Assembly (NCBI GenBank): GCA_035447605.1
Contig: DAOTHJ010000005.1
Location: 27,855 to 91,854 of the forward strand
Direction: 5' to 3'
Length of the DNA stretch: 64,000 bases
Source: UMGS1668 sp035447605
GTDB lineage: Bacteria > Bacillota > Clostridia > Oscillospirales > Ruminococcaceae
Shown here: positions 15,985 through 24,899 of the stretch, piece after piece
Position numbering within the stretch: position 1 is the first letter of the stretch
Layout of the letters: every line of letters starts with the position of its first letter
Position numbers and translations under genes: made by a program
The notes under the pieces: generated by a model
Seen by the model: the letters and a program-made list of their open reading frames with translations, nothing else
What the model was told of the DNA's origin: nothing
Database searches by the model: none

Positions 15985-17364
15985 TTACTGTTCCCTTTTG
16001 GGCAGGTACTTCTCGACAAGCTCCGGCTTGATGCGCTTGAGCTCCGTGACCGGCAGGATCGAGAGCAGATCCCAGCCGAGATCCAAAGTCTCCGCAATCG
16101 GTCGGTCGGTATCGTAGCCCTGCGAGACATACCGGCGTTCAAACTCGTCGGCAAACTTCGCGTAGAGCTTATCCGTATCGGAAAGCGCCGCCTCGCCGAG
16201 AATGGTCATCAGTTCCTTCGCGTCCTTGCCTCGGGCATAGGCCGCGAACAGCTGGTTCATCGTGTTGGCATGGTCCTCCCTCGTCTTGCCGACGCCGATG
16301 CCCTTATCCTTCAGACGGGACAGGGACGGCAGCACGTCGATCGGCGGGAGCACGTTTTTGCGGTAGAGTTCGCGGGAGAGGATGATCTGGCCCTCGGTGA
16401 TGTAGCCGGTGAGGTCCGGAATCGGGTGGGTCTTGTCGTCCTCCGGCATCGTGAGGATCGGAATCATCGTGATGGAGCCGGAGTAGCCCTCTTTTCTGCC
16501 GGCGCGCTCATAGATCGTCGCAAGGTCGGTATAAAGGTAGCCCGGATAGCCGCGGCGGCCCGGAACTTCCTTGCGTGCGGCGGAAACCTCACGCAGGGCC
16601 TCGGCATAGTTCGTGATGTCGGTCATGATGACGAGGACGTGCATGCCCTTATCAAAGGCGAGGTACTCCGCGGCGGTCATCGCCATACGGGGCGTCGAAA
16701 TACGCTCGATGGCCGGGTCGTTCGCGAGGTTGACAAACAGAACGGTGCGGTCGATCGCGCCGGTTCTGCGGAAATCGCTGATGAAGAAGTCGGCCTCCTC
16801 AAACGTGATGCCGATGGCGGCAAAGACGACGGCGAACTTCTCGTTGCTGCCGAGCACCTTTGCCTGACGGGCGATCTGCGCGGCAAGCTTTGCGTGCGGC
16901 AGGCCGGAGCCGGAGAAGATCGGCAGTTTCTGGCCGCGGACCAGCGTGTTGAGCCCGTCGATGGCCGAGACGCCGGTCTGAATAAATTCGGAAGGATAGG
17001 CTCTGGCCGCCGGATTCATCGGCAGGCCGTTGATGTCGCGGCGGTCATCCGGAATAATTTCCGGGCCGCCGTCGATCGGTTTGCCCATGCCGGAGAAAAC
17101 CCGGCCGAGCATATCTTCAGAGACAGGAAGCTCCAAACTGCGGCCGAAGAAGCGGACTTTGCTGCTTTCAAGGTTGATGCCGGCGGAGTTCTCAAACAAC
17201 TGAACCAGAGCATTGGTGCCATTCACTTCCAGCACCTTGCAGCGGCGGATCTCTCCGCTCGGCAGCTCAATTTCGCCGAGCTCATCGTACTTGACGTTCT
17301 CGACATCTTTGATGAGCATCAGCGGTCCGGCAACTTCCTGGATGGTACGGTATTCTTTCAGCAT
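15985..17364 (-). CDS. ntpB: V-type ATPase subunit B (non-catalytic head subunit)
   Basis: A 459-residue regulatory nucleotide-site subunit. It has GVSAIDGLNTLVRGQKLPIF near 142, the DALREVSAARKEVPGRRGYPGYLYTDLA region read here as AEALREVSAARKEVPG, and SRLKDKGIGVGKTREDH near 360. It lacks a true P-loop, as expected for B. The ATG overlaps the ntpA stop (TGATG), so stoichiometric translation is coupled. Confidence 0.97.
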   Translation of the reverse strand: MLKEYRTIQEVAGPLMLIKDVENVKYDELGEIELPSGEIRRCKVLEVNGTNALVQLFENSAGINLESSKVRFFGRSLELPVSEDMLGRVFSGMGKPIDGGPEIIPDDRRDINGLPMNPAARAYPSEFIQTGVSAIDGLNTLVRGQKLPIFSGSGLPHAKLAAQIARQAKVLGSNEKFAVVFAAIGITFEEADFFISDFRRTGAIDRTVLFVNLANDPAIERISTPRMAMTAAEYLAFDKGMHVLVIMTDITNYAEALREVSAARKEVPGRRGYPGYLYTDLATIYERAGRKEGYSGSITMIPILTMPEDDKTHPIPDLTGYITEGQIILSRELYRKNVLPPIDVLPSLSRLKDKGIGVGKTREDHANTMNQLFAAYARGKDAKELMTILGEAALSDTDKLYAKFADEFERRYVSQGYDTDRPIAETLDLGWDLLSILPVTELKRIKPELVEKYLPKREQ

Positions 17365-19142
17365 CAGTCCTCCGCTCCTTTCGCAACAGCGGCCGCGATC
17401 TGGTCGGCAAGCTCTTTTTCCGTCTCGGCGATATTTTCCATCACTTTATCCTCGGAGACATATTTTGTTCTTGCGATGCGGTCGCGAACCGGCATGGCAA
17501 ACAGATCCTCGGCCTTCGCGCCCTGCTGCATGGCGGCCGCCGAGTCGTTGTAATATTTGAGCACGAGCTTGAGCATGGCAACCTGTTTCGGAAGAGAGGT
17601 GTAGGTATCAACCTCGTCGAAGGCGTTCTGCTGGAGGTAGTCCTCACGGATGCTCCTCGCCGCTTCGAGCGTCAGGCGGTCCGGCGCGGACAGGGAATCG
17701 TAGCCGACGAGCTTGACGATCTCCTCGAGTTCGGCCTCCTTCTGAAGCAGCTGCATAGCCTCGGTGACCTCTTTCGTCCAGTCGGAGTCCACGTTATCGC
17801 GGAGCCATTCGCCGATCTGGTCGTTATACAGAGAATAGCTCTGAAGCCAGCTGATAGCCGGGAAATGGCGTTTATATGCGAGATCCGCGGTCAGGCTCCA
17901 GAAGACCTTGACGATCCGGAGCGTTGCCTGCGCGACCGGGTCGGAGAGGTCTCCGCCCGCCGGGGAGACCGCGCCGATCGCCGTCAGCGTACCTTCCCGG
18001 TAATCGGTGCCAAGGCAGATCGTCTTGCCGGCGCGCTCGTAGAACTGGGCGAGGCGGCTTGTCAGATAGGCAGGATAGCCCTCTTCGCCCGGCATCTCTT
18101 CAAGGCGGCCGCTCATCTCACGCAGCGCCTCCGCCCATCTTGAGGTGGAGTCGGCCATGATGGCCACGCCGTATCCCATGTCGCGGAAATACTCCGCGAT
18201 CGTAATTCCGGTATAAATGGAAGCCTCGCGCGCCGCAACCGGCATATCCGAGGTGTTGGCGATCAGCACCGTGCGGTACATCAGCGATTCGCCGGATTTC
18301 GGGTCCTTGAGTTCCGGGAACTCGCGGAGCACGTCGGTCATCTCGTTGCCGCGCTCGCCGCAGCCGATGTAGACGACGATGTCGACATCTGCCCATTTGG
18401 CAAGCTGGTGCTGCACGACGGTCTTGCCGGAGCCGAACGGGCCCGGAACCGCCGCGGTGCCGCCCTGTGCGATCGGGAACAGCGTATCGATAACGCGCTG
18501 GCCGGTGATCATCGGGGCCTTCGGGGAGAGCTTCTGTTTGAACGGGCGCTGAATACGGACCGGCCATTTGCGGAGCATCGTGATCTCGACCTCCGTGCCG
18601 TCCGCTTTTTTTACCTTTGCAATCGGATCGACAACGGTGTGTTCGCCGCCGTCGATGTCAATCAGTTCGCCCGCGACGCCGTTTGGAACCATGATGCGGT
18701 GGACGATCAGCGGCGTCTCCTGTACGGTGCCGAGGATGTCGCCCGTGGTGACCGTGTCGCCCGGCTTGGCGACAGGCTCAAATTTCCAGAGCTTCTCGTG
18801 ATCGATGGAAGAGACGGAGACGCCCCGGTGAATGTTTGCGCCGGTCATCTCCTTGATTCTTTCAAGCGGGCGCTGAATACCGTCATAAATGCGCTGGAGC
18901 AGCCCCGGGCCCAGCTCGACGGAAAGCGGCGCACCGGTGGAGACGACCTCGTCGCCCGGTCCGATGCCTGCGGTCTCCTCATAAACCTGAATGGAGGCCC
19001 TGTCGCCGCGCATCTCGATGATCTCTCCGATCAGCTTGTTCGCGCCGACCTGAACCACGTCGAACATATTGGCGCTGCGCATTCCTTCGGCAACGACAAG
19101 CGGCCCGGAGACCTTAACCAGTTTGCCCTTGGCATTGGCCAT
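17364..19142 (-). CDS. ntpA: V-type ATPase catalytic subunit A
   Basis: Catalytic subunit of 592 residues. Walker A GPFGSGKTV is at residues 234-242; GERGNEMTDVLREFPEL and the SRWAEALREMSGRLEEMPGEEGYP block follow. The non-homologous insert (~110-200) typical of V-type A subunits is present. ATG 19142 (MANAKGKLVKV) follows GAAGTAGGTG; a GTG three codons upstream is less likely. In bacteria this enzyme either pumps ions at the cost of ATP or makes ATP. Confidence 0.97.
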   Translation of the reverse strand: MANAKGKLVKVSGPLVVAEGMRSANMFDVVQVGANKLIGEIIEMRGDRASIQVYEETAGIGPGDEVVSTGAPLSVELGPGLLQRIYDGIQRPLERIKEMTGANIHRGVSVSSIDHEKLWKFEPVAKPGDTVTTGDILGTVQETPLIVHRIMVPNGVAGELIDIDGGEHTVVDPIAKVKKADGTEVEITMLRKWPVRIQRPFKQKLSPKAPMITGQRVIDTLFPIAQGGTAAVPGPFGSGKTVVQHQLAKWADVDIVVYIGCGERGNEMTDVLREFPELKDPKSGESLMYRTVLIANTSDMPVAAREASIYTGITIAEYFRDMGYGVAIMADSTSRWAEALREMSGRLEEMPGEEGYPAYLTSRLAQFYERAGKTICLGTDYREGTLTAIGAVSPAGGDLSDPVAQATLRIVKVFWSLTADLAYKRHFPAISWLQSYSLYNDQIGEWLRDNVDSDWTKEVTEAMQLLQKEAELEEIVKLVGYDSLSAPDRLTLEAARSIREDYLQQNAFDEVDTYTSLPKQVAMLKLVLKYYNDSAAAMQQGAKAEDLFAMPVRDRIARTKYVSEDKVMENIAETEKELADQIAAAVAKGAED

Positions 19143-19187
19143 AGTTTTCACCTACTTCTATAATCTTCAAAAAATCTTCTGGCAAAC

Positions 19188-19508
19188 TTACCCTTTAAAT
19201 AGAATGTCCGCACCGACGGCGCGCTCCACGCTTCTGTGGACATTTTGCAGGCCGATGCCCTCGCTTCCATGAATGCCCGGAATCGGGATGATGGCCGGGA
19301 GCATGACCTCTTTATAATCGTTCAGGATTTCTTTGACCGGCAGCAGCGCCTCTTCGGTGACGAAGATGATGCCGTAGCCCTGTTTGGCAAGGGCATGGAT
19401 CTGCTCCGCAGTCTCCTGTGACCCCTTTGTCTCAAAGACGTCGAAGCCCACCGTCTTGAAGCCGAGGACGCTGTCTTTTTCGCCGACAACCGCGATTTTA
19501 CTGCGCAT
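19188..19508 (-). CDS. ntpG: V-type ATPase subunit F (NtpG)
   Basis: A 106-residue small stalk subunit with KIAVVGEKDSVLGFKTVGFD at the N-terminus and the YGIIFVTEE strand near residue 49. It overlaps the end of ntpC, with GAGGG just before the ATG at 19508; an in-frame ATG two codons upstream is less well spaced. In E. hirae naming this is NtpG. It sits between C and A, as in the enterococcal operon. Confidence 0.92.
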   Translation of the reverse strand: MRSKIAVVGEKDSVLGFKTVGFDVFETKGSQETAEQIHALAKQGYGIIFVTEEALLPVKEILNDYKEVMLPAIIPIPGIHGSEGIGLQNVHRSVERAVGADILFKG

Positions 19509-20499
19509 AAGCATCCCTCAGCCTTTCCATGATGGTCTCCGGCGCGAGACCGGATTTTTTGCCGCTGAGCACGATGCGGAGGCACTGGGCCTCGTTTTCC
19601 TTTGCCAGCAGCCACGCGAGCACGGGCTCCGCGCCGAACGGAATGTAGTGCGCTTTTTTGAGCACTTCCATCTCCGCCCCGTCGCAGAGTTTTTCAAACC
19701 GCGTGAGCCGTTCGCCCTTTTTAATATCCTCAAAAGCCGGTTCGAGGCTCTTCGCATACGGAGATCTGCGGATGAACGCAAAAATTTCATCCCAGCTCTT
19801 CGCTGCGGCGTCTTCCAGCTCCTGCGCTTCAAACGTTCCGCCCTTCACCGCAGCCTGTCTCATCAGGCCCGGATCGGCGCCCATCCGTTTAATCCGGACA
19901 AGCGTGCGGATATTGGCGACATCGGCTTTGACATCCACAACGGCGTGCAGATAGTCGTTTTGATAGTCCTTCGCCTGATCGGCCAGCGCCTCATATGCGC
20001 CGCGGTCGATCAGAATATCCGCCATGCGGGGGTCTTTCGTCTTTGCGAGATAGTCTGCGGCTTCTTCCGCCGCTTTTTTGAGCTGCGGGGCAACGCCCTG
20101 CATGCTCCCGGCCGCGTAATGCTCCGCCAGCTTCTCCGCAGGGACGGTTCCCAGATCGGAGAGCAGGTAGGCGGCGTCCTTCCCGGCGGCGCGGCTCTTG
20201 ACCAGCACCTTCAGGTTATGGGCGTCGTACTTCAGCCGGAACAGGCCGACCAGTTTCTTGTCTTTCAGCAGTTCCTCCGCCAGCGCATAGGCATCTTTCA
20301 AAGAAGCGGAGATCGCCGCCTCGTAATCCTCCGGGCCGTAGCCGGAACAGATACCGGAGTCCGCCGCGGCCTTGAAAGCCTCCTCGGGCGCAGCGGCTTC
20401 CGCCATCTTGCGGAAAGTCTCGGCCGTCAGAAGATTCCTCTCAATGGCGCGGATGCGGGAGGACGCATAGAGGAACTCGGTATCGATCAGTTTTTTCAA
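19498..20499 (-). CDS. ntpC: V-type ATPase subunit C (d-type, socket)
   Basis: A 333-residue helical protein of the V-type C/d family, which links the central stalk to the c-ring. It starts at a TTG eight bases after AAGGAGG. Recognisable parts are YASSRIRAIERNLL at the N-terminus and FRLKYDAHNLKVLVKSR near 107. It is coupled to ntpG by overlap. No anomaly seen. Confidence 0.92.
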   Translation of the reverse strand: MKKLIDTEFLYASSRIRAIERNLLTAETFRKMAEAAAPEEAFKAAADSGICSGYGPEDYEAAISASLKDAYALAEELLKDKKLVGLFRLKYDAHNLKVLVKSRAAGKDAAYLLSDLGTVPAEKLAEHYAAGSMQGVAPQLKKAAEEAADYLAKTKDPRMADILIDRGAYEALADQAKDYQNDYLHAVVDVKADVANIRTLVRIKRMGADPGLMRQAAVKGGTFEAQELEDAAAKSWDEIFAFIRRSPYAKSLEPAFEDIKKGERLTRFEKLCDGAEMEVLKKAHYIPFGAEPVLAWLLAKENEAQCLRIVLSGKKSGLAPETIMERLRDAYAQ

Positions 20500-20511
20500 C
20501 CTTACGCCTCC

Positions 20512-21087
20512 TTATCCGAACAGCAGCGCGGCGACTTCTCCCTCAAGGTCCTCCCGGGCGGCGCCGGTCAGCACCTCAAAAGTCCCGTTGGTTTCGATCA
20601 GACCCTCTTTGAGGATGAATCCGCCGATAAAAGTCCCCGTCTGCGCGGAGAGGGTCAGCGGCAGGCTGCCTTTTGCGGCTTCGATCAGTTCGGCGCCCAG
20701 CGCTTCCCTGTCCTCCGCATTGAGGATCACCTCCGCCGCCTCTTTTTGGGCAGAGCGGATCATCCCGGCCATCCAGCCGAGATAAGTCTTTTTATCCATG
20801 GAGCGAAGCGTCACAAGCGACAGGTCAAACGCCTTCGAGACCACTTCCCGCTTGGCGGCAAGCCGCATGCTGCGGGATTCGATATCGCGCTGAGAGGCCA
20901 GGCGGAGGGCAATGTTGCCGGCCTTACGGTCCGCTTCCGCAAGGATGGCGGCAGCGGCTTTCTCAGCCTCCTGCCGGCTCGCATCCAGCGAAACTTTGGC
21001 GTCAGCCCTTGCGGCCACAAGCGTTTCGGATGCCTTCTGCCGCGCTTCCTCCAGAATCTTATCCTTTAAATTGGAAACCCCATTCAC
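20512..21087 (-). CDS. ntpE: V-type ATPase subunit E (peripheral stalk)
   Basis: A 191-residue protein with a charged N-terminal coiled coil rich in Ala, Glu, Lys and Arg (residues ~8-65) and a globular C-terminal part containing GGFILKEGLIETNGTFE. It starts at GTG 21087, seven bases from AGAGGTGG; another GTG at 21096 is too close to the ribosome site. With the H-type subunit it forms the outer stalk. Confidence 0.9.
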   Translation of the reverse strand: MNGVSNLKDKILEEARQKASETLVAARADAKVSLDASRQEAEKAAAAILAEADRKAGNIALRLASQRDIESRSMRLAAKREVVSKAFDLSLVTLRSMDKKTYLGWMAGMIRSAQKEAAEVILNAEDREALGAELIEAAKGSLPLTLSAQTGTFIGGFILKEGLIETNGTFEVLTGAAREDLEGEVAALLFG

Positions 21088-21100
21088 TGTATCCACCTCT

Positions 21101-21610
21101 TCAGGCCATCGTTTCGATCTGGACGTTGAAGATCATCAACATGGAAATCAGGAAGGAAAGAATGGCGTAGGTTTCGACCATCGCTGCGGCGATCATGGCC
21201 TTGGAGACCTGATCCGGGCGCTTGGCGACGATGCCGACGCCGGCAGCGGAAACTCTGCCCTGATGAATGCCGGAAAGCAGTCCGACGATGCCGACCGGCA
21301 GCGCGGCGGCAAGGATGGAGGCGCCCGTCGTTTCGGTCAGGACACCCATGGTGCCGCTCAGCATACCGGTCTGGAGCATGATAATGAAGCCGATCAGGAA
21401 GCCATAGATGCCCTGCGTGCCCGGCAGAGCCTGCAAAACAAGGAGCTGGCCGAACTTATCCGGATCCTCCGTGATGACGCCGGCAGCCGCTTCACCGACC
21501 ATGCCTACGCCCTTCGCGGAACCGATACCGGAGAAAATGACGGCGACCGCCGCTCCAAGATAAGCAAGAAAGTTGCCGTTGCTAAAAAAGTTGATAAGCA
21601 AATCAGACAT
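21101..21610 (-). CDS. ntpK: V-type ATPase membrane rotor subunit K (predicted Na+-binding)
   Basis: A 169-residue four-helix proteolipid made of two fused hairpins. The first hairpin has LPGTQG (L62, T65, Q66), the second has HQG (Q117) and MVETYA (E146). These correspond to L61, T64, Q65, Q110 and E139, the Na+ ligands known from the E. hirae K ring. Only one carboxylate is present per four helices, as in the Na+ pump. Na+ specificity is therefore inferred from established structure, not shown here. Confidence 0.95.
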   Translation of the reverse strand: MSDLLINFFSNGNFLAYLGAAVAVIFSGIGSAKGVGMVGEAAAGVITEDPDKFGQLLVLQALPGTQGIYGFLIGFIIMLQTGMLSGTMGVLTETTGASILAAALPVGIVGLLSGIHQGRVSAAGVGIVAKRPDQVSKAMIAAAMVETYAILSFLISMLMIFNVQIETMA

Positions 21611-21616
21611 GAGACA

Positions 21617-23584
21617 TTACTCCTTTTCTTCACAGGGAGCCATGACGGCTTCCGTGTATTTTGTGTTGACCGTGAGCGGACGGAAGGCTTTTCCGCCGCC
21701 CTCATAGAATCTGCCGAAAAACTCCACGTACTGGAGCCTCGCCGTATGGACATAGGCGCCGAGCGCGTTGATGGCAAAATTGAGAAGATGCCCGCCCGTT
21801 CCGACGACAATCAGCATGATGACGCCCAAAATGTTCGGGCCGGGGAGCGTGCCGAGAATATTGATGACGCTGGAGATGACACCGGTCGCAAGGCCGAGCG
21901 CAAGGATTCTTGAGTAGGAGAGCACATCGGAAAAATATCCGGTGATGTCGTATAGCCCGAGAACTCCGGTGCTGATCTTGAGAAGGATGTTTTTCTTCTT
22001 CCGTCCGTGCGTCAGAACCACGGCCGCCGCGCCCGCGAGCGCCATCACCATGCCGACCTTCTGCCAGACGTCGCTCAGAAGCAGCATCAGCGCGCCGATC
22101 AGGATCAGGTACCAGACACCGACGTCGAAGATCGCGCCGAAGACGTTGTGCCGCTTGCACATCAGATACATGGACAGCGCCATGCCGACGAACGTATGCA
22201 CAAGGCCGAGCGCCATCGAAAGAATCAGAATGGTGATCGGCTGATCCAGCGGATCAATCAGGGCCGGAAGCTCAAAGTCGGAGTTAAAAAACGTCGACGC
22301 AACCACCGCGGGCAGATCTCCGAAGAAACTGCCGTAGATGAGGCCCCAGATGATCGTCGAGACGCCGCACATGGCGAGCGCCGTGACGAGCTTTCTGCCG
22401 CTCGGGCCGAGATGCGCTTTTTTGAGCAGGAACAACCCGCCCAGAAGCAGCAGCAGCCCATACCCCGCGTCGGAAAGCATCATGCCGAAAAAGACGAAAT
22501 AGAACGGCGCGATGAACGGATCCGGATCGATACTGCCCGGCATCGGCAGGGAGTACATCTCGGTGATGGCCTCGAACGGCCGGACCCATTTGGGGTTTTT
22601 AAGGAGCACCGGCATCTCCGGATCATCCTCCGGCACCTCGGTGAATTCATAATAGCAGGTATATTCCGAGAGCAGCTCCCGGATTTTCTTTTCTTCCTCT
22701 TTCGGCATCCAACCGCAGAGAAGGAAAGTCCGCTCAGTACGAAATAGCTTGCCGCCGGCCTTTGTGCGCTCCATCGAGAGCAGCAGGCTGTCGCTTGCAA
22801 GCCTTAGGGTATCCATACCCTTTGCAATCTCGGGCCAGAGGGCCTCCGCCTCGGCAAGCTCCTGTTCGATCTCTTTCGATCGCTTGTCCGCCTCCGCGAT
22901 CTTCTCGAGAGGCGTCCCCTTCTTTCCGCCAAGCGGAAGTTTGCTCACACCCAGCGGGCGCAGTGCCTCAAAGACCGTGTCGCGGTCGTTTTTGTGGAAG
23001 ATCAGGAGACAATAGCTTCCCGCGGCATCCGTACCGGATTCAAAAACCGCGGCGCCGGCCTTCCCCGCCGTCTTCTTTAGCGTATCCGCAGAGACCGTTT
23101 TTTTCACAAATAGATAGGCGATCTCGCAGCGCGCGGTGGAGGTGATCTCCAAGGGCAGATCGGATTCCTTCCACGGCAGCAGAGCCTCCTTCTCCTCCGC
23201 GAGAGAGACGAGTTCAGCCTTTAGGGAAGAGATCCGTTTTTTATTCTCTTCCGCCTGCCGGCAAATTCCGTCTGCCGCGTCGGCGGCTCCCTGCTGGCCG
23301 TACCGGTCATAGGCGACCCGCGGCCTCGGCTGGAACATCGCCATGCCTTTTTTCTTTACATAGGGATTGAGAAGCCCCATCACGGAACGATACTCTGAGG
23401 CTTTCTGCTCCTGATCGTAGAGCACGGCGCTGTCCTGTTTCACAGAACCAAGGAGATCTTTCAGATCCTCCACCGTCTCCGGACTTCGGAGCTGTACGCA
23501 GCCGCGCCGCATCAGTTCTTTCAGAATCCTCTCTTTATCCTCGGAGAGGCCGCAGAACGCGAGCTTCTCCATTTTTACAATCAT
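21617..23584 (-). CDS. ntpI: V-type ATPase subunit I (a-type stator)
   Basis: A 655-residue protein with a cytoplasmic, coiled-coil-rich N-terminal half (to ~residue 330) and a C-terminal half with about seven to eight membrane helices. The motif YFSDVLSYSRILALGLATG near 555-573 carries the arginine that faces the rotor carboxylate. The ATG overlaps the ntpF stop (ATGA). It forms the ion path with the K ring. Confidence 0.95.
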   Translation of the reverse strand: MIVKMEKLAFCGLSEDKERILKELMRRGCVQLRSPETVEDLKDLLGSVKQDSAVLYDQEQKASEYRSVMGLLNPYVKKKGMAMFQPRPRVAYDRYGQQGAADAADGICRQAEENKKRISSLKAELVSLAEEKEALLPWKESDLPLEITSTARCEIAYLFVKKTVSADTLKKTAGKAGAAVFESGTDAAGSYCLLIFHKNDRDTVFEALRPLGVSKLPLGGKKGTPLEKIAEADKRSKEIEQELAEAEALWPEIAKGMDTLRLASDSLLLSMERTKAGGKLFRTERTFLLCGWMPKEEEKKIRELLSEYTCYYEFTEVPEDDPEMPVLLKNPKWVRPFEAITEMYSLPMPGSIDPDPFIAPFYFVFFGMMLSDAGYGLLLLLGGLFLLKKAHLGPSGRKLVTALAMCGVSTIIWGLIYGSFFGDLPAVVASTFFNSDFELPALIDPLDQPITILILSMALGLVHTFVGMALSMYLMCKRHNVFGAIFDVGVWYLILIGALMLLLSDVWQKVGMVMALAGAAAVVLTHGRKKKNILLKISTGVLGLYDITGYFSDVLSYSRILALGLATGVISSVINILGTLPGPNILGVIMLIVVGTGGHLLNFAINALGAYVHTARLQYVEFFGRFYEGGGKAFRPLTVNTKYTEAVMAPCEEKE

Positions 23585-23892
23585 TTGGCCACGATCCTCT
23601 CCGCAATCAGTTTGGCCGCCGCATCCAGTTTTTGCTCCGCTTCGGTGGAAAGCAGATCCGCCTCGGCCTTTGCCTTTTCTTTCGCAGCGGCGAGATCCGC
23701 CTCCGCTTGTTTCTCCGCGGCGGCGATTCTCCCGGCGGCTTCGGTTTCGGCCTCGGATTTCTTCTCCGCCAAAAGCCGTTTGCCCTGTTCCTCCGCCTCC
23801 GATTTGATATATTTCGCCTCGGAAAGCGCATCCAGCCGGATTCGATCGGCTTCCGCCTCCGTCTTTTTGATCTCGTTTATTACGTCAAGCAT
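23581..23892 (-). CDS. ntpF: V-type ATPase H/G-type peripheral stalk subunit (NtpF)
   Basis: A 103-residue, almost wholly coiled-coil protein rich in Ala, Glu and Lys, ending AAKLIAERIVAK, as in the short V-ATPase H/G subunits. It is first of the nine ATPase genes, matching NtpF in the E. hirae order F-I-K-E-C-G-A-B-D. It pairs with subunit E. It lies only 12 bases after an aldolase gene, so that gene and the ATPase are probably one transcript. Confidence 0.88.
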   Translation of the reverse strand: MLDVINEIKKTEAEADRIRLDALSEAKYIKSEAEEQGKRLLAEKKSEAETEAAGRIAAAEKQAEADLAAAKEKAKAEADLLSTEAEQKLDAAAKLIAERIVAK

Positions 23893-23904
23893 TCGTTCAC
23901 CGCC

Positions 23905-24597
23905 TTACTTCTGCAAATCCGGCCGTGAAGTGTCGTAAGGGTGGCGGCCGGTGCAATGATAATATTGGTTTCGTAACCGATATAGCTGATCAAGTTTCTC
24001 CTGCGGAATCGGCTTCGCGCCGCCCAGGAGCTTTGCGTTAAGGGAGATCTGCGCCCAGTGCTCAAGCGTTTCCATCGCAAAATAGGCATGCATCAGATCG
24101 ACGCCAACGGTCAGCGCGCCGTGATTGGCGAGCAGCACCGCGTCGTGATCCTTGAGCAGCGGCGCGATGGAATCCGGAACTTCCTCCGTGGAAGGCGCCG
24201 CATAGGGCGCAACAGGGACTTCTCCCAGATTGATAAAAGCTTCGATCAACGCGTCGTCCGCAAGGGGAACTCCGGCAGCCGCATAGGCGGTTGCAGACGG
24301 CGGGTGGGAATGTACCACGGCGCCGACATCCGGGCGCTCCGCATAGCAGCGTAAGTGCATCTTGATCTCGCTGGAGGGACGGTGGCCCCCGAAAGCCTCG
24401 ACGATGTCTCCCTTTTCGTCGATGACGACCAGCATCTCCGGTTCCATCAGCTTCTTGCTGACTCCGGTGGGTGTCGCCAGGAATCGGCCTCCGCCGAGCC
24501 TCACGCTGACGTTTCCGTCGTTGGAGGCGCCCCAGCCGTTTTCGCCCATCATGTGACAGACTTTGCACAGCTGTTCTTTCATTTCGCTGATTTCCAT
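23905..24597 (-). CDS. Class II aldolase / fuculose-phosphate aldolase-like protein
   Basis: A 230-residue protein of the class II aldolase/adducin family. It has the SNDGNVSVRLG substrate loop near 26-36, the zinc histidines in VVHSHPP near 97, and LLANHGALTVG near 158, including the third His. The acid residue E74 region (FGGHRPSSEIKMH) fits. Such enzymes cleave or epimerise sugar phosphates; the substrate is open. ATG at 24597 follows GGAGGTT. It heads the V-ATPase operon, which is unexpected; a direct role in the ATPase is not implied. Confidence 0.85.
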   Translation of the reverse strand: MEISEMKEQLCKVCHMMGENGWGASNDGNVSVRLGGGRFLATPTGVSKKLMEPEMLVVIDEKGDIVEAFGGHRPSSEIKMHLRCYAERPDVGAVVHSHPPSATAYAAAGVPLADDALIEAFINLGEVPVAPYAAPSTEEVPDSIAPLLKDHDAVLLANHGALTVGVDLMHAYFAMETLEHWAQISLNAKLLGGAKPIPQEKLDQLYRLRNQYYHCTGRHPYDTSRPDLQK

Positions 24598-24743
24598 AAT
24601 AACCTCCGTTTGAAACGATACCAACAGGATAACAAAACCGTGTCCGGGCGGCAACGGACAATGCCGCCCAATTGTCTGAAAAACGGAAGGTCTGTGGGAA
24701 TTCCCCCGAACACTTCCGCCCGGCAATACAACACTATCCGATA

Positions 24744-24772
24744 ATTATATAATATTTTTTATTCTTTGGCAA
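24744..24772 (-). promoter_or_regulatory. Promoter of the aldolase and V-ATPase operon
   Basis: TTGCCA (24772-24767), a 17-base spacer and perfect TATAAT (24749-24744) on the minus strand. No internal promoter of similar quality was noticed before ntpF. Confidence 0.8.
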
Positions 24773-24836
24773 TCGCAGGCAGGCAAAAAAGTGTAAAAAT
24801 TATGTTAAAATTCCGGTCCTTTCAATGCAAAAGACG

Positions 24837-24865
24837 TTGCCGGGATGCGCCTTTTGTGTTATATT
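24837..24865 (+). promoter_or_regulatory. Promoter of the radical SAM gene
   Basis: TTGCCG (24837-24842), a 17-base spacer and TATATT (24860-24865), divergent from the aldolase promoter. The 302-base divergent region holds these two promoters and no gene. Confidence 0.7.
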
Positions 24866-24899
24866 CCATCTGTATTCTTTTTCAAAAGGAGGCGGCGTT

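Noticed and set aside
12058..17553. Long plus-strand open frames opposite foldase and ntpB/ntpA genes
   Set aside because: Composition shadows of the minus-strand genes; start sites and families are lacking.
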